From Burkholderiales bacterium (GTDB lineage: Bacteria > Pseudomonadota > Gammaproteobacteria > Burkholderiales > Burkholderiaceae_A): a DNA stretch of 64,000 nucleotides. The translations under genes and the position numbers were made by a program. Below are positions 43,380 through 51,985 of the stretch, piece after piece. Under the pieces are notes generated by a model. It was given only the letters and a program-made list of their open reading frames with translations. It did no database searches and had not been told where the DNA came from. The DNA lies in the NCBI GenBank assembly GCA_027486725.1, contig JAIXOP010000003.1, forward strand, positions 98,574 to 162,573. Reading direction: 5' to 3'. Every line of letters starts with the position of its first letter. The stretch's first letter is position 1.

Positions 43380-43776
43380 TCGTTTTCCCCCGGTACCGGG
43401 CATCGAGCATCTGGCCCCCGCCCAGCGTGGGCCGGCGGCCGAAGTCTATGCTGCGCAGTGTCTCACCTCTCAGGGACTGCGCGTTCTTGGCCGCAACCTC
43501 CGGTTTCCCTTTGGCGAGATCGACATCCTTGCCCGCGATGGCGGCACGCTGGTCTTTGTCGAGGTGCGGTGGCGTCGGAGCCGGCAGTTCGGGGGGCCTG
43601 CCGCTTCCGTCACCCCCGCCAAGCGGCGTCGCCTGCACCGGGCCGCGCAGGCCGTGCTTCAGCGCTACCGCACCCCTCCCCCCTGTCGGTGGGATGCCGT
43701 CTGGGCAGCACCCGCCGCCACCATCTGGGAGCGCGACATCCCCAGCCTGGGCAACGCCTTCGGCACGATGGACTGA
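43366..43776 (+). CDS. yraN: YraN family (UPF0102) putative endonuclease
   Basis: Belongs to the UPF0102 group with a Holliday-resolvase-like nuclease fold. From the ATG at 43366 it has 136 residues: GPAAEVYAAQCLTSQGLRVL, then RNLRFPFGEIDILARDGG and LVFVEVRWRR, carrying the E...D...E-x-K-like nuclease core. The last position here is EVRWR, where EVKxR is usual. It is divergent from and overlaps rsmI, as is common for this pair. Confidence 0.88.
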   Translation: MERSIRFPPVPGIEHLAPAQRGPAAEVYAAQCLTSQGLRVLGRNLRFPFGEIDILARDGGTLVFVEVRWRRSRQFGGPAASVTPAKRRRLHRAAQAVLQRYRTPPPCRWDAVWAAPAATIWERDIPSLGNAFGTMD

Positions 43777-43819
43777 AACGCTCTCTATACTCACCAGGTC
43801 CACATCCCTGAAGCCCACC

Positions 43820-44572
43820 ATGAAGCCACCAGCACCCCAGAATCCCCTTGCGCAGCCGATCTCCGATGGACGCCGCGGATGGCTGGGCGCCGGGCTCCGA
43901 CTCGCGTCGGCAGGCCTGCTCGCCGCGGGCCTCAGTGGCTGCGTGGCGGTGGTCGCCACCGGCGTTGTGGCCGGTGCGCTCTCCATCACCGACCGCCGGA
44001 CCACCGGCGCCCAGGCCGACGATCAGGCCATTGAGCTGCGCGCGATGGCGCGGCTTTCCGAGTCGATGCCCAAGTCCGACCGCAGCACCTTCAATGTGGT
44101 GGCCTTCAATCGCATCGCCCTGCTGACTGGCCGCGCCGACAATGAATCCCAGCGCACCGAGGCGGCCCGGCTCGTTCAGAAGATCGACAATGTCCGCCAG
44201 GTTGTCAATGAGCTGGAGTTGGGCGGCGAGGGCGGCATCGGCAACTACAGCCGCGATGTGGTCCTCACCACCCGCGTGAAGACTGCCCTTCTTGGCGATC
44301 AGCGCGTCAATGCCAACGCCATCAAGGTGGTCACCGAACGTCAGACGGTCTACCTGATGGGCCTGGTGTCGGCCGGTGAGGCCGACCGCGCGGGCCGAGT
44401 TGCCGCGTCGATCCCCGGAGTGCGCCGAGTGGTTCAGGTCTTTGAGGTGCTCCCCGACGATCGGATTCGTCAGATCGACAGCATTCTGTCGTCGGGGGGT
44501 CAGGCGCCCGAGAGCGCAGGGCCCCGCGTTGTGCCTGCCCGCCGCTCGGGCGACAACCCCAACGCCAACTGA
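43820..44572 (+). CDS. BON-domain lipoprotein (YraP/DolP-like)
   Basis: Outer-membrane-directed lipoprotein probably involved in envelope integrity. The 250-residue protein has a lipoprotein signal ending LLAAGLSGC, then two BON domains: the first around MARLSESMPKSDRSTFNVVAFNRIALLTG and the second around VVLTTRVKTALLGDQRVNANAIKVVTE. A disordered C-terminal tail follows. In many relatives a SIS-domain gene (diaA/gmhA-like) stands between yraN and this gene; it is absent here. Confidence 0.88.
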   Translation: MKPPAPQNPLAQPISDGRRGWLGAGLRLASAGLLAAGLSGCVAVVATGVVAGALSITDRRTTGAQADDQAIELRAMARLSESMPKSDRSTFNVVAFNRIALLTGRADNESQRTEAARLVQKIDNVRQVVNELELGGEGGIGNYSRDVVLTTRVKTALLGDQRVNANAIKVVTERQTVYLMGLVSAGEADRAGRVAASIPGVRRVVQVFEVLPDDRIRQIDSILSSGGQAPESAGPRVVPARRSGDNPNAN

Positions 44573-44595
44573 CGCCCACCGACTCGGAGCTCATT

Positions 44596-45099
44596 GTGCG
44601 ACGCATGGTGCTGGTGGCTCTGGCGGCCGTTGCTGCAGCGGTCGCTGCCCTGCTGCTCTTGCAGCCCAAGCCGGCTCCCGAGGTCTCTGGCGTGAGCCTT
44701 GCGGGAGCACCCCTGCAGACGCAGGATCTGCGCGGCAGGCCCTACGTGGTCAATTTCTGGGCAACCAGCTGTGTGACCTGCGTTCGTGAAATGCCCGACC
44801 TCATCGCACTTCATCGGGCGCATGCCGAGCAGGGCGTGCGCACCATCGCGGTGGCGATGGCCTATGACCGGCCCGATCATCTCGCTGCTTTTGTGGCTGA
44901 CCGCGGCCTTCCCTTCGATGTCATCCACGACCTCGATGGCCGGTGGGCCAAGGCCTTTGGAAACATCACGGCAACGCCCACCACCTTCTTGGTCTCGGCC
45001 GACGGCCAGCTGCTCAAGCGCTATGTGGGCATCCCCGATTTCGCCGAGATGGACCGCATCATCCGCCGCGAACTGCGGCCCGCGCCCCAGCGGCCTTAG
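44596..45099 (+). CDS. TlpA-like thioredoxin-fold protein
   Basis: Membrane-anchored periplasmic thiol oxidoreductase. The 167-residue protein has an N-terminal anchor ([19 protein letters not shown]), the active site [16 protein letters not shown] with CVTC, and the cis-proline segment [14 protein letters not shown]. The start is a GTG at 44596 or the ATG three codons later. Partners could be cytochrome c maturation or the DsbA-like protein nearby. It converges on lipA with a 4-base overlap. Confidence 0.88.
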   Translation: MRRMVLVALAAVAAAVAALLLLQPKPAPEVSGVSLAGAPLQTQDLRGRPYVVNFWATSCVTCVREMPDLIALHRAHAEQGVRTIAVAMAYDRPDHLAAFVADRGLPFDVIHDLDGRWAKAFGNITATPTTFLVSADGQLLKRYVGIPDFAEMDRIIRRELRPAPQRP

Positions 45100-46073
45100 G
45101 GGGCAATCGCCACCGGCGGGACCACGTTCTGGGCCTGCTGATCGGCGTGGTACGACGAGCGCACCATGGGGCCCACCGCCGCGTGCACAAAGCCCATGGC
45201 CCGGGCCTCGGCCTCCAGCGCCTTGAACCCATCGGGGCTCACATAGCGTCGAACGGGCAGGTGCGCAGTCGAGGGCGCCAGGTACTGGCCAATGGTGATC
45301 ATGTCGACGCGATGCTCCCGAAGATCGCGCATGACCTCGAGAATCTCCGCATCGGTTTCCCCAAGCCCCACCATGATCCCGCTCTTGGTGGGCACCCCAG
45401 GAACGCGCTGCTTGAACTCCGAGAGGAGTCGCAGGCTGTGCTCATAGTTGGCACCCGGGCGCGCGGCCTTGTAGAGGCGCGGCACGGTCTCGAGGTTGTG
45501 ATTCATGACATCGGGCGGGTGGGCCTCAAAGAATGGCAGCGCCCGGTCGAGCTGCTTGCGAAAGTCGGGCACCAACACTTCGATCTGGGTTCCTGGCGAG
45601 GTGCTGCGGATCTCGCGAATGCATTCGGCGAAGTGGCCGGCGCCGCCGTCGCGCAGATCATCCCGATCCACGCTGGTCACCACGACATACCGGAGCCGCA
45701 GTGCTGCCACAGTATCGGCCAGGTGGCGCGGCTCTTCGGCGTCGGGGGCATCGGGCACACCATGCCCGACATCGCAGAACGGACAGCGTCGGGTGCACTT
45801 GTCGCCGAGGATCATGAAGGTGGCCGTGCCCTGCCCAAAGCACTCGCCGATGTTGGGACAGGAGGCCTCCTCGCACACAGTGACCAGCTTCTGCTCGCGC
45901 AGGATCTGCTTGATTTCGGAGAATCGCGATGATGGTGCAGCCGCCTTCACCCGGATCCAGTCCGGCTTGGGCAGCGCCTCCATCGGCACGATCTTGATCG
46001 GAATTCTCGAGGTCTTGGCAGCGCCCTTCTGTTTGGGCTTGCTGGTTCGATCGGGGTCAGACACCGCACTCAT
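45096..46073 (-). CDS. lipA: Lipoyl synthase
   Basis: Radical-SAM enzyme inserting two sulfurs into octanoyl groups on lipoyl proteins. The 325-residue protein has the auxiliary cluster motif [12 protein letters not shown] and the radical-SAM motif CTRRCPFC. The N-terminus carries a basic extension. Its ATG overlaps the lipB stop (ATGA), giving the usual lipB-lipA pair. Confidence 0.97.
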   Translation of the reverse strand: MSAVSDPDRTSKPKQKGAAKTSRIPIKIVPMEALPKPDWIRVKAAAPSSRFSEIKQILREQKLVTVCEEASCPNIGECFGQGTATFMILGDKCTRRCPFCDVGHGVPDAPDAEEPRHLADTVAALRLRYVVVTSVDRDDLRDGGAGHFAECIREIRSTSPGTQIEVLVPDFRKQLDRALPFFEAHPPDVMNHNLETVPRLYKAARPGANYEHSLRLLSEFKQRVPGVPTKSGIMVGLGETDAEILEVMRDLREHRVDMITIGQYLAPSTAHLPVRRYVSPDGFKALEAEARAMGFVHAAVGPMVRSSYHADQQAQNVVPPVAIAP

Positions 46074-46705
46074 GGTGGTAAGAGCTCCTCTAGGGCGTCG
46101 CAGACCTGTTGGCCTGCATCGGCAACAGCCATCTCAACGCCCAGTGTAGCGAGGTCGAGCACCGGCATACCGGCCATGCCGCAGGGGTTGATGCCATCGA
46201 ATGGCGCAAGGTCCATGCCGACGTTGAGGGCCAGGCCGTGGGTGCTCCAGCCCTGGCGGACCCGCAGGCCCAGCGAGGCGATCTTGGCCACCCCCTCGCG
46301 CCACGGCACATACACGCCCGGGGCGCCCGGCAGGCGCTGCGCCTCGGCCTGCCCCCAGGAGCGCAGGCACTGGATGAGTGCCTCCTCGATGGACCAGACG
46401 AGCTGCCGCACCCGAAGATCTCGGCGACGAAGCTCAATGAGGGGGTAGACCACGAGCTGGCCGGGTCCGTGGTAAGTCACCTCGCCGCCGCGGTCGGCCT
46501 GCACCACCGGGATGCTGCCGGCCATCAGCACATGATGCTGCTCCGCCGCCTGGCCCAGGGTGTAGACCGGGGGATGCTCGAGCATCCAGAATTCGTCGGG
46601 GTCTTCGGGGGCGAGAGCAGCCACGCGGGCCTGCATCGCGGCGATGGTGGGGCTGTAGTCGACCCGGCCAAGCCAATGCCGGGTGGGCCTCGTGGGCGCC
46701 GGCAT
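46070..46705 (-). CDS. lipB: Octanoyl-[ACP]:protein N-octanoyltransferase
   Basis: Transfers octanoate from acyl carrier protein to lipoyl domains. The 211-residue protein shows [20 protein letters not shown], the catalytic Lys region ([13 protein letters not shown]) and [20 protein letters not shown] with the catalytic Cys. It lies 3 bases after the Dat::DUF493 fusion gene. Confidence 0.97.
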   Translation of the reverse strand: MPAPTRPTRHWLGRVDYSPTIAAMQARVAALAPEDPDEFWMLEHPPVYTLGQAAEQHHVLMAGSIPVVQADRGGEVTYHGPGQLVVYPLIELRRRDLRVRQLVWSIEEALIQCLRSWGQAEAQRLPGAPGVYVPWREGVAKIASLGLRVRQGWSTHGLALNVGMDLAPFDGINPCGMAGMPVLDLATLGVEMAVADAGQQVCDALEELLPP

Positions 46706-46708
46706 CGG

Positions 46709-47887
46709 TCAGAGCACCAGCTTCACCCAGGGGTGGCCGGTGAGTCGGTGGTAGATCGCGTCGAGCTGCGCCTTGGACATGGCCCGCACCGAGAGGGTCG
46801 CACTCTGGTACTTCCCGCCCGCACTCTCGCGCACCTCGGCCACCTGGGCAGGATGCCCCGCGGTGAGGTCGCGGATGGCATCGCACAGTCCCTCGGCAAA
46901 GCCGTCGCGCTTGGCCCCCATCACCTTGATGGGGAAGTCGCAGGGGAAAGCGAACAAGGCATTGGTCTGCTCGTGATGCTCCCGGTGCGCCTCAATCGCC
47001 GCATCGTAGGCAATGCGCAGGCTCTCGAACACCGGGCCAGGCCGGCCACTGCCCACGGGCTGTCCATCGAGGTGGCAGATGGGCAGGACCTCCTTGGTGG
47101 CCGAGGTCATGAGGATCTCCGAGGCTGCGCGCAGCTCTGCTTCGGAGATTGGCCTGCGCTCAAAGCCCAGGCCGCTGGAGCGGGCAAGCCGCTCCATGAG
47201 CCCCAGCCGGATGCCCTCCAGCAGCAGGCCCGACTTCGGGGGCGCACAGAGAACGCCGTCGATCACCACCCAGATGTTGGAGGCAGCCCCCTCGGTGAGG
47301 TGTCCATCGCGCAGGAGGATGGCCTCATCGGCGCCGGCGGCCACAGCCGCACCGCGGGCCATGGTGTTGCCCAGCAGGGCGATGGATTTGATGTCGCAGC
47401 GCTGCCAGCGCAGATCGGGCATGGTGAGGCCGCGCAGCCCCTCCGATCGTTGGGCATCGCTCGGCCGCGACAGGGGGCTGCTCATGGCCCAGACCGTGCA
47501 GTGGGCGGGCCTGCCCGTGGTGAGTTCGGGGGCTGCATGGTCGCGCTTGGCCACCACCCCCCGGCTGACCTGGAGGTAGACGAACTGATCCTCCCACGGG
47601 TGTCGATCGATGAGCTCTTGGATGAGGGCCCGCCATTCGGCGCGGGTCTTTCCGGGGTGAAGGTCGAGCGCCGCCAGGCTGCGCTCCAGCCGGTCGAGGT
47701 GGGCCTCTTCTTCGAAGGGTCGACGGCCATAGGCGGGCACGACCTCGTAAATTCCGTCGCCAAACAAAAAGCCACGGTCCAGCACTGGGACATAGGCCTC
47801 GGCCAGAGGGCCCCAGTGCCCATTGAGGTAGCAGATGCGTTGGGCAAGCTGGGCGTCGTAGCCCTCGGGCGGTTCGAACGGAATCAT
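46709..47887 (-). CDS. D-amino-acid transaminase fused to DUF493/YbeD domain
   Basis: One open frame of 392 residues joins two normally separate proteins. Residues 1 to about 302 are a class IV PLP transaminase of the D-alanine type: YVPVLDRGFLFGDGIYEVVP, the PLP lysine Lys167 in CDIKSIALLGN, and LTEGAASNIWVV. Residues about 309-392 are DUF493/YbeD: FAFPCDFPIKVMGAKRDGF to GHPWVKLVL. In relatives dat and ybeD are adjacent genes before lipB; here no stop or ATG separates them. A TTG at 46957 could still start a free YbeD. The transaminase would supply D-Ala/D-Glu for peptidoglycan; YbeD is linked to lipoate metabolism by neighbourhood only. Confidence 0.88.
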   Translation of the reverse strand: MIPFEPPEGYDAQLAQRICYLNGHWGPLAEAYVPVLDRGFLFGDGIYEVVPAYGRRPFEEEAHLDRLERSLAALDLHPGKTRAEWRALIQELIDRHPWEDQFVYLQVSRGVVAKRDHAAPELTTGRPAHCTVWAMSSPLSRPSDAQRSEGLRGLTMPDLRWQRCDIKSIALLGNTMARGAAVAAGADEAILLRDGHLTEGAASNIWVVIDGVLCAPPKSGLLLEGIRLGLMERLARSSGLGFERRPISEAELRAASEILMTSATKEVLPICHLDGQPVGSGRPGPVFESLRIAYDAAIEAHREHHEQTNALFAFPCDFPIKVMGAKRDGFAEGLCDAIRDLTAGHPAQVAEVRESAGGKYQSATLSVRAMSKAQLDAIYHRLTGHPWVKLVL

Positions 47888-47897
47888 GGGCAGGAAT

Positions 47898-49139
47898 CTA
47901 TGGCCGGGGAGGGGGTAGCGAAAGGGGAAGCATCAGGAGGCGCAGGCTGTCGATCGCGCGGCCAAGCAGGCCCGCCTCGGCGATGGGCTCGGAGGAGACG
48001 AGCGGCACACGGCGCAGGGTCTGGCCCTCGAATTGAACTTCCACGTGACCCAGAGGCTCGCCCACGGCGATGGGTGCCAGCAGGCCGCGGGGCAGGGTCT
48101 GCTCCAGCCGAATCTGGTCCATGCGTCCGCGGGGAATGGTGACCAGCAGACGCTGGGCCAGGGTGGGTCGCGCCAGACTCCGGTGCCCTCGGTAGACCGG
48201 GATGTCGTTGGCGAAGGGGCCGGCGGGGGCCAGCTCGACCACATCGAAATTTCGAAAGCCGAAGGCCAGCAGCCGCAGCGCAATCCGCGATGCGGCCTCA
48301 AAGCCCTCGACCTCGGGCATCACCACCAGCAGTCGACGCTCCAGGCTGGCCCCGCTGCCCAGGGGCTGTCGGCGCACCATGGTCACCAGGAGGTGCGCAC
48401 CGGCCCGATCCCCCGAACCCAGCAGTCCATCCACCGCCTCGTCGAGCAGGGCCAGGCGGTTGCGGTTGTCGTGCTGGATGCCCTGAACGCTGAGCTGGCC
48501 CACCTGGCTGTCGGCAAAGACCGTGGGGGCCTGGAGCTGCAGCCACGACACCAGAATGGAGAGATCCGAGATCGTGGTCTTGTTCTCGCTCAGGCGCTCG
48601 GGCTCCAGGCCAAAGATGGTGGTGTTGCGCATGCCCACGCGCTGGGCAAAGAGATTGAGCTGGTCAACAAAGCGCGGCATGTCGCCGGCCAGAGCCAGGC
48701 CGAGTGCGACCATGGCGTCGCGGGCCTGGATCAGCAGCACCCCCTGGATGAGGGTCTGCACGCTCTCGCCCGAAGGCCCCACGAAGAGTCGGGGGCCCGC
48801 TGGAATCTGCGGGTCGGGTGGTGCCGCCAGCACCATGGTCCGCTGCAGCCGACCCTTCTGCAGCGCCTCGTGGGCAAGCCCCACGGTGAGCAACGCCAGG
48901 GCGGACTCGCCCGAGACGGGGGAATTCAGGCCACTGCCCGCAAGCACCTGCTGACTGCTCAGGTCAATGAGCGCCCAGGGCTTGGGCATGGCCACGCCCG
49001 GGCTGGGCCATCCAGCCGCCTGGGCCACGCCCCCCATCATGAGGATCAGGCCCATGGCCCAGGAGACCACCCGCCGTGCAGTGGCCGAGGTCTTCAGGCC
49101 CACCGGCGACACCATCATCGGTTTTGTCATAAGCCCCAT
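47898..49139 (-). CDS. DacA/PBP5-like protein lacking catalytic motifs
   Basis: The 413-residue protein aligns by eye with D-alanyl-D-alanine carboxypeptidases throughout: signal peptide (to about residue 42), ALIDLSSQQVLA, LAGDMPRFVDQLN, and the C-terminal domain LLVTIPRGRMDQIRLEQTL with an amphipathic tail. The penicillin-binding motifs are degraded. SxxK appears as SALA (79-82), SGN as A-R (139-140) with a deleted residue, and KTG as LGS (240-242). It is therefore probably not a carboxypeptidase. It occupies the dacA position in the dacA-dat-ybeD-lipB-lipA order. A structural, regulatory or septal scaffold role is possible. Its ATG shares one base with the upstream hydrolase stop. Confidence 0.85.
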   Translation of the reverse strand: MGLMTKPMMVSPVGLKTSATARRVVSWAMGLILMMGGVAQAAGWPSPGVAMPKPWALIDLSSQQVLAGSGLNSPVSGESALALLTVGLAHEALQKGRLQRTMVLAAPPDPQIPAGPRLFVGPSGESVQTLIQGVLLIQARDAMVALGLALAGDMPRFVDQLNLFAQRVGMRNTTIFGLEPERLSENKTTISDLSILVSWLQLQAPTVFADSQVGQLSVQGIQHDNRNRLALLDEAVDGLLGSGDRAGAHLLVTMVRRQPLGSGASLERRLLVVMPEVEGFEAASRIALRLLAFGFRNFDVVELAPAGPFANDIPVYRGHRSLARPTLAQRLLVTIPRGRMDQIRLEQTLPRGLLAPIAVGEPLGHVEVQFEGQTLRRVPLVSSEPIAEAGLLGRAIDSLRLLMLPLSLPPPRP

Positions 49140-49807
49140 CAGCGGGCCTCTGTTGGAAGCGGTGCGAGGGCGAGGTCCACCAGAAACCGAAGGCTCGGCA
49201 GCTGCCCATGAAAAAAATGGCCCGCGCCGCTGAGCACCGACACCGAGAGGCCACTGGGGCGAATGAATTCCATCACCGAGGCGAGCGATGCCACCTCATC
49301 GTGTTCGCCGTGGATTAAGCGGATGCGCTGGGGGTCGGTCGGCAGGGGCGAAGGCCGCACGCGCTCTGGCGCGAGCCCAACCAGCACCGCGCGCTCGGGC
49401 CCCAGGCTGCCCGACCTGCGCTCGGCCCATGCGCGCAGCAGGTGGGTGCACAGGACCGCGCCGAAGGAGAAGCCGCCGATCACGCGGCGCGAACCGGCCC
49501 TGGCGGACTCCCGCGCCTCCAGCCAGTCGAGGGCAGCCCAGAGGTCGAGCTGCTCGCCCTGACCGTGGTCGTACTCCCCCTGGCTCGCCCCAACCCCCCG
49601 GACGTTGGGGCGCACGCAGACCAGGCCAGCACCCACCATGGCGCGGGCCAGTGTTTGCACCACCTTGTTGTCGAGGGATCCCCCGAAGAGGGGGTGGGGG
49701 TGCGCAGCCAGCGCCAGGCCGGTGGGTGTGCCATCGGGCCGATCGATGGCGAGCTCGAGGGGTCCCGCGGGCCCATCGATGATGACCCGCTCGGTTTTGA
49801 TGTTCAT
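49139..49807 (-). CDS. Alpha/beta hydrolase
   Basis: Probable cytoplasmic serine hydrolase of 222 residues. The oxyanion region is AHPHPLFGGSLDNKVV, the nucleophile elbow is GGFSFGAVL (Ser), the acid is in HGEHDEV, and the base His is in GAGHFFHGQL. It resembles the small KANL3/Tex30-like hydrolases common next to ferredoxin genes in Burkholderiales. The ATG at 49807 is preferred to a longer frame from 50002, which would overlap the ferredoxin gene. Substrate unknown. Confidence 0.85.
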   Translation of the reverse strand: MNIKTERVIIDGPAGPLELAIDRPDGTPTGLALAAHPHPLFGGSLDNKVVQTLARAMVGAGLVCVRPNVRGVGASQGEYDHGQGEQLDLWAALDWLEARESARAGSRRVIGGFSFGAVLCTHLLRAWAERRSGSLGPERAVLVGLAPERVRPSPLPTDPQRIRLIHGEHDEVASLASVMEFIRPSGLSVSVLSGAGHFFHGQLPSLRFLVDLALAPLPTEAR

Positions 49808-49817
49808 GCCCGAGGGC

Positions 49818-50189
49818 TCATGCGGCGCCGGACGCTGGCGTGGGGGCTGCTGGGGTCTCGCCATCGTCGGGCGGAATTCGAAGGTCTTCGACCACGCGGC
49901 CCCCCAGGAGATGCTCGTCGATGATGCGGTCGATGTCGGCGGTGTCGAAGGGCTGATACCAGGTGCCTTCGGGGTAGATGACCAGGGCAGGGCCATGGGC
50001 ACATCGGTCGAGGCAGCCCGCCCGGTTGACGCGCACCCGCCCAGCTCCCGCCAGGCCCAGCGACTTCACGCGCACGCGCAGATGCTCGAACAGCGCCGCA
50101 GCGCCGGCGTTGTGGCAGCACTCCTGGCTGGGGCCTCGGTCGTTGAGGCAGACGAAGATGTGGTGCTGGAAGTGGGGCGCGATGGACAT
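49818..50189 (-). CDS. (2Fe-2S) ferredoxin, thioredoxin-like type
   Basis: The 123-residue protein has the NuoE/Shethna-like pattern: Cys14 (IFVCLNDRG), Cys24/25, Cys59 and Cys63 (NRAGCLDRCAHGPALVIYPEGTWY). An extra Cys next to Cys24 is seen. It should carry one 2Fe-2S cluster and act as an electron carrier. It is the first gene of the minus-strand run towards lipA and is divergent from birA across 48 bases. Confidence 0.88.
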   Translation of the reverse strand: MSIAPHFQHHIFVCLNDRGPSQECCHNAGAAALFEHLRVRVKSLGLAGAGRVRVNRAGCLDRCAHGPALVIYPEGTWYQPFDTADIDRIIDEHLLGGRVVEDLRIPPDDGETPAAPTPASGAA

Positions 50190-50237
50190 GGCGCGATTTT
50201 AGACCCGGAGGCGTGGGGCGCGCCGTATCATCCCCGC

Positions 50238-51056
50238 ATGTTTCGCATCCATGCCGTCGAGGTTCTGCCGTCGACCCAGCAGTCCCTGCTGGCCGAAGTG
50301 CGGGCCCAGCGAGCAGGCCCGGGCGATGTCTGGATGGCGCGCCATCAGACTGCAGGTCAAGGCCGTCGGGGGCGCAGTTGGCTGTCGGCCAAGGAATCCC
50401 TGGCCCTGTCGGTGGCCGTCCCCAAGGCCTGGGTCTGGCCCGAGCCCGAACATCAGGGCCCCGCGCCCACGAGGCTCCCCAGTGGGCAGCTGCTGGCCCA
50501 TGCCGTGCTCCGGGGGCTGCGGGCCTGGCTGCCCTGCGCGCGCGCCACGGAACTTCGCTGGAAGTGGCCCAACGACCTTGGGCGGGTGCTCGCCTCGGGG
50601 GAGCTGGCCAAGGTGGGTGGGATTCTCGTGGACGAGCTGCAGGTGCAGGGGCAGTCCTGGCAGGTCCTGGGCCTGGGGCTCAATGGTCGGGCAGCACCCT
50701 CCGAACCACTGGCGGGCGGTCTCATGGCTGCGGGCCTGCTCGATGGCCTACCGGCCCACCTGGACCTCGCAAGCTTCGTGCCATTTCTGCTCGAGGCCAT
50801 GGGCCAAGCGCTTCGGCCGGGCACCGACCACGAGACAGTCCGCCGTGCGCTGGAGGCGTCCATGGCCTACCGCGGCGAGGAGGTCTGGGTCTGGGATGAG
50901 GAGTCCGAGGCGGTCTTGCCGGGCCAAGGCTCAGGGCGATCGCAACGCCTGCAGGGCCTGGGCACTCAGGGCGAGGCACTTCTCCCGCAGCCCACAGTTC
51001 GGGGCCGGCTGCGCCCGGCCGTCCCCCCGCCCACGGAGATGGGTTGCAAGCCATGA
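50238..51056 (+). CDS. birA: Biotin-[acetyl-CoA-carboxylase] ligase (no repressor domain)
   Basis: Attaches biotin to the carboxyl carrier protein. The 272-residue protein starts directly with the catalytic domain: the biotinyl-AMP loop TAGQGRRGRSWLS, LRWKWPNDL and KVGGILVD. There is no N-terminal helix-turn-helix, so it is a monofunctional class I ligase that cannot repress biotin genes. Its stop overlaps the coaX ATG (ATGA). Confidence 0.93.
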   Translation: MFRIHAVEVLPSTQQSLLAEVRAQRAGPGDVWMARHQTAGQGRRGRSWLSAKESLALSVAVPKAWVWPEPEHQGPAPTRLPSGQLLAHAVLRGLRAWLPCARATELRWKWPNDLGRVLASGELAKVGGILVDELQVQGQSWQVLGLGLNGRAAPSEPLAGGLMAAGLLDGLPAHLDLASFVPFLLEAMGQALRPGTDHETVRRALEASMAYRGEEVWVWDEESEAVLPGQGSGRSQRLQGLGTQGEALLPQPTVRGRLRPAVPPPTEMGCKP

Positions 51057-51949
51057 TTCTGCTGATCGACTGGGGAAACAGCCGCTGCAAGGCAGCCTGT
51101 GGCTCGATGGCCTCGCCCTCGCGTTCCCCCATCCAATCCGTGTCGGAGTGGTCGGCCGACGACGGCGAGTCTGTGGAGGACTGGCTGTGCCAAACGGTTC
51201 AGGGCCTGCCTGAGCAGCCTGCGGCGCTGGGACTGGTGTCGGTCGTGGCCGAGGAGCGCACCCAGGCGTTGGTGCGCCGCATTCGCGGAGAGTCCTGGGG
51301 CGGTCGCCTTGCGTTGGAACGGCTGGAGGCACGGACCGACCATGCGCCGTGGATGCCTGCAGGCCTGGGCACTGGCGCCGATCGTCGGGCACACCTCTGG
51401 GGGCTGGCAGCCCGCATCCGTGCGCCATCGGCAGTGGATGCAGGGGGCATGCCCACCGGGCGAGCGCGCCGTTGGGCCACGGCCTGGTCGTGCGGGACGG
51501 CCTCGGTGATGGACCGCATGGTGCTGGATGCTGAATCCGATCGGGCGTTGGGGTCCGCCACCCAGGGCAGTCTGGGCCATCCAGTGCCCCGATGGCTGGG
51601 CGGCAGCATTGCCCCAGGCCTGGCGATGGCCATGGCAGGGCTTCGTGCTCAGACGGCGGCGCTTGGGCCGCATCTGGCGGCCGCTGCCGAAGGGCGTGCC
51701 GTGGGCTCGGACCTGGGCACAGAGGCGAGCCTGGCGCGGGGGATCTGGCAGGGCCTGCTGGGGCCACTGCGGGCGGCCCTTGCCGAGGGCGAGGAGCGCG
51801 GACTCGTGCTGTTGCACGGCGGCTGGGCGCCCCAGGCCGAGCGGGCGCTGGGGGAGTTGCTGGGGATCCGGGCCACCCAGGCCCCCCACCTCGTGTTCGA
51901 GGGGCTGTTGGCCTGGATGGTGTCGCGCGATCGGGGCGCGGGGGGCTGA
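51053..51949 (+). CDS. coaX: Type III pantothenate kinase
   Basis: First step of coenzyme A synthesis. The 298-residue protein has the ASKHA phosphate loop LLIDWGNSRCK, the dimer/pantothenate region TGADRRAHLWGL, GTASVMD and LGGSIAPGLAMA. It is longer than the usual ~255 residues because of an Ala/Gly/Arg-rich insertion before GTAS and a longer C-terminal half. birA-coaX is a common coupled pair in Burkholderiales. Confidence 0.92.
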   Translation: MILLIDWGNSRCKAACGSMASPSRSPIQSVSEWSADDGESVEDWLCQTVQGLPEQPAALGLVSVVAEERTQALVRRIRGESWGGRLALERLEARTDHAPWMPAGLGTGADRRAHLWGLAARIRAPSAVDAGGMPTGRARRWATAWSCGTASVMDRMVLDAESDRALGSATQGSLGHPVPRWLGGSIAPGLAMAMAGLRAQTAALGPHLAAAAEGRAVGSDLGTEASLARGIWQGLLGPLRAALAEGEERGLVLLHGGWAPQAERALGELLGIRATQAPHLVFEGLLAWMVSRDRGAGG

Positions 51950-51985
51950 CGCCCCGCGCGGAACCGCAGGCCGAGGCCTGGGCTT

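Noticed and set aside
46109..48142. 677-codon open frame on the plus strand
   Set aside because: Lies opposite lipB, the Dat fusion and the DacA-like gene; shows no recognisable domain, is rich in Gly/His/Arg, and is a high-GC antisense frame.
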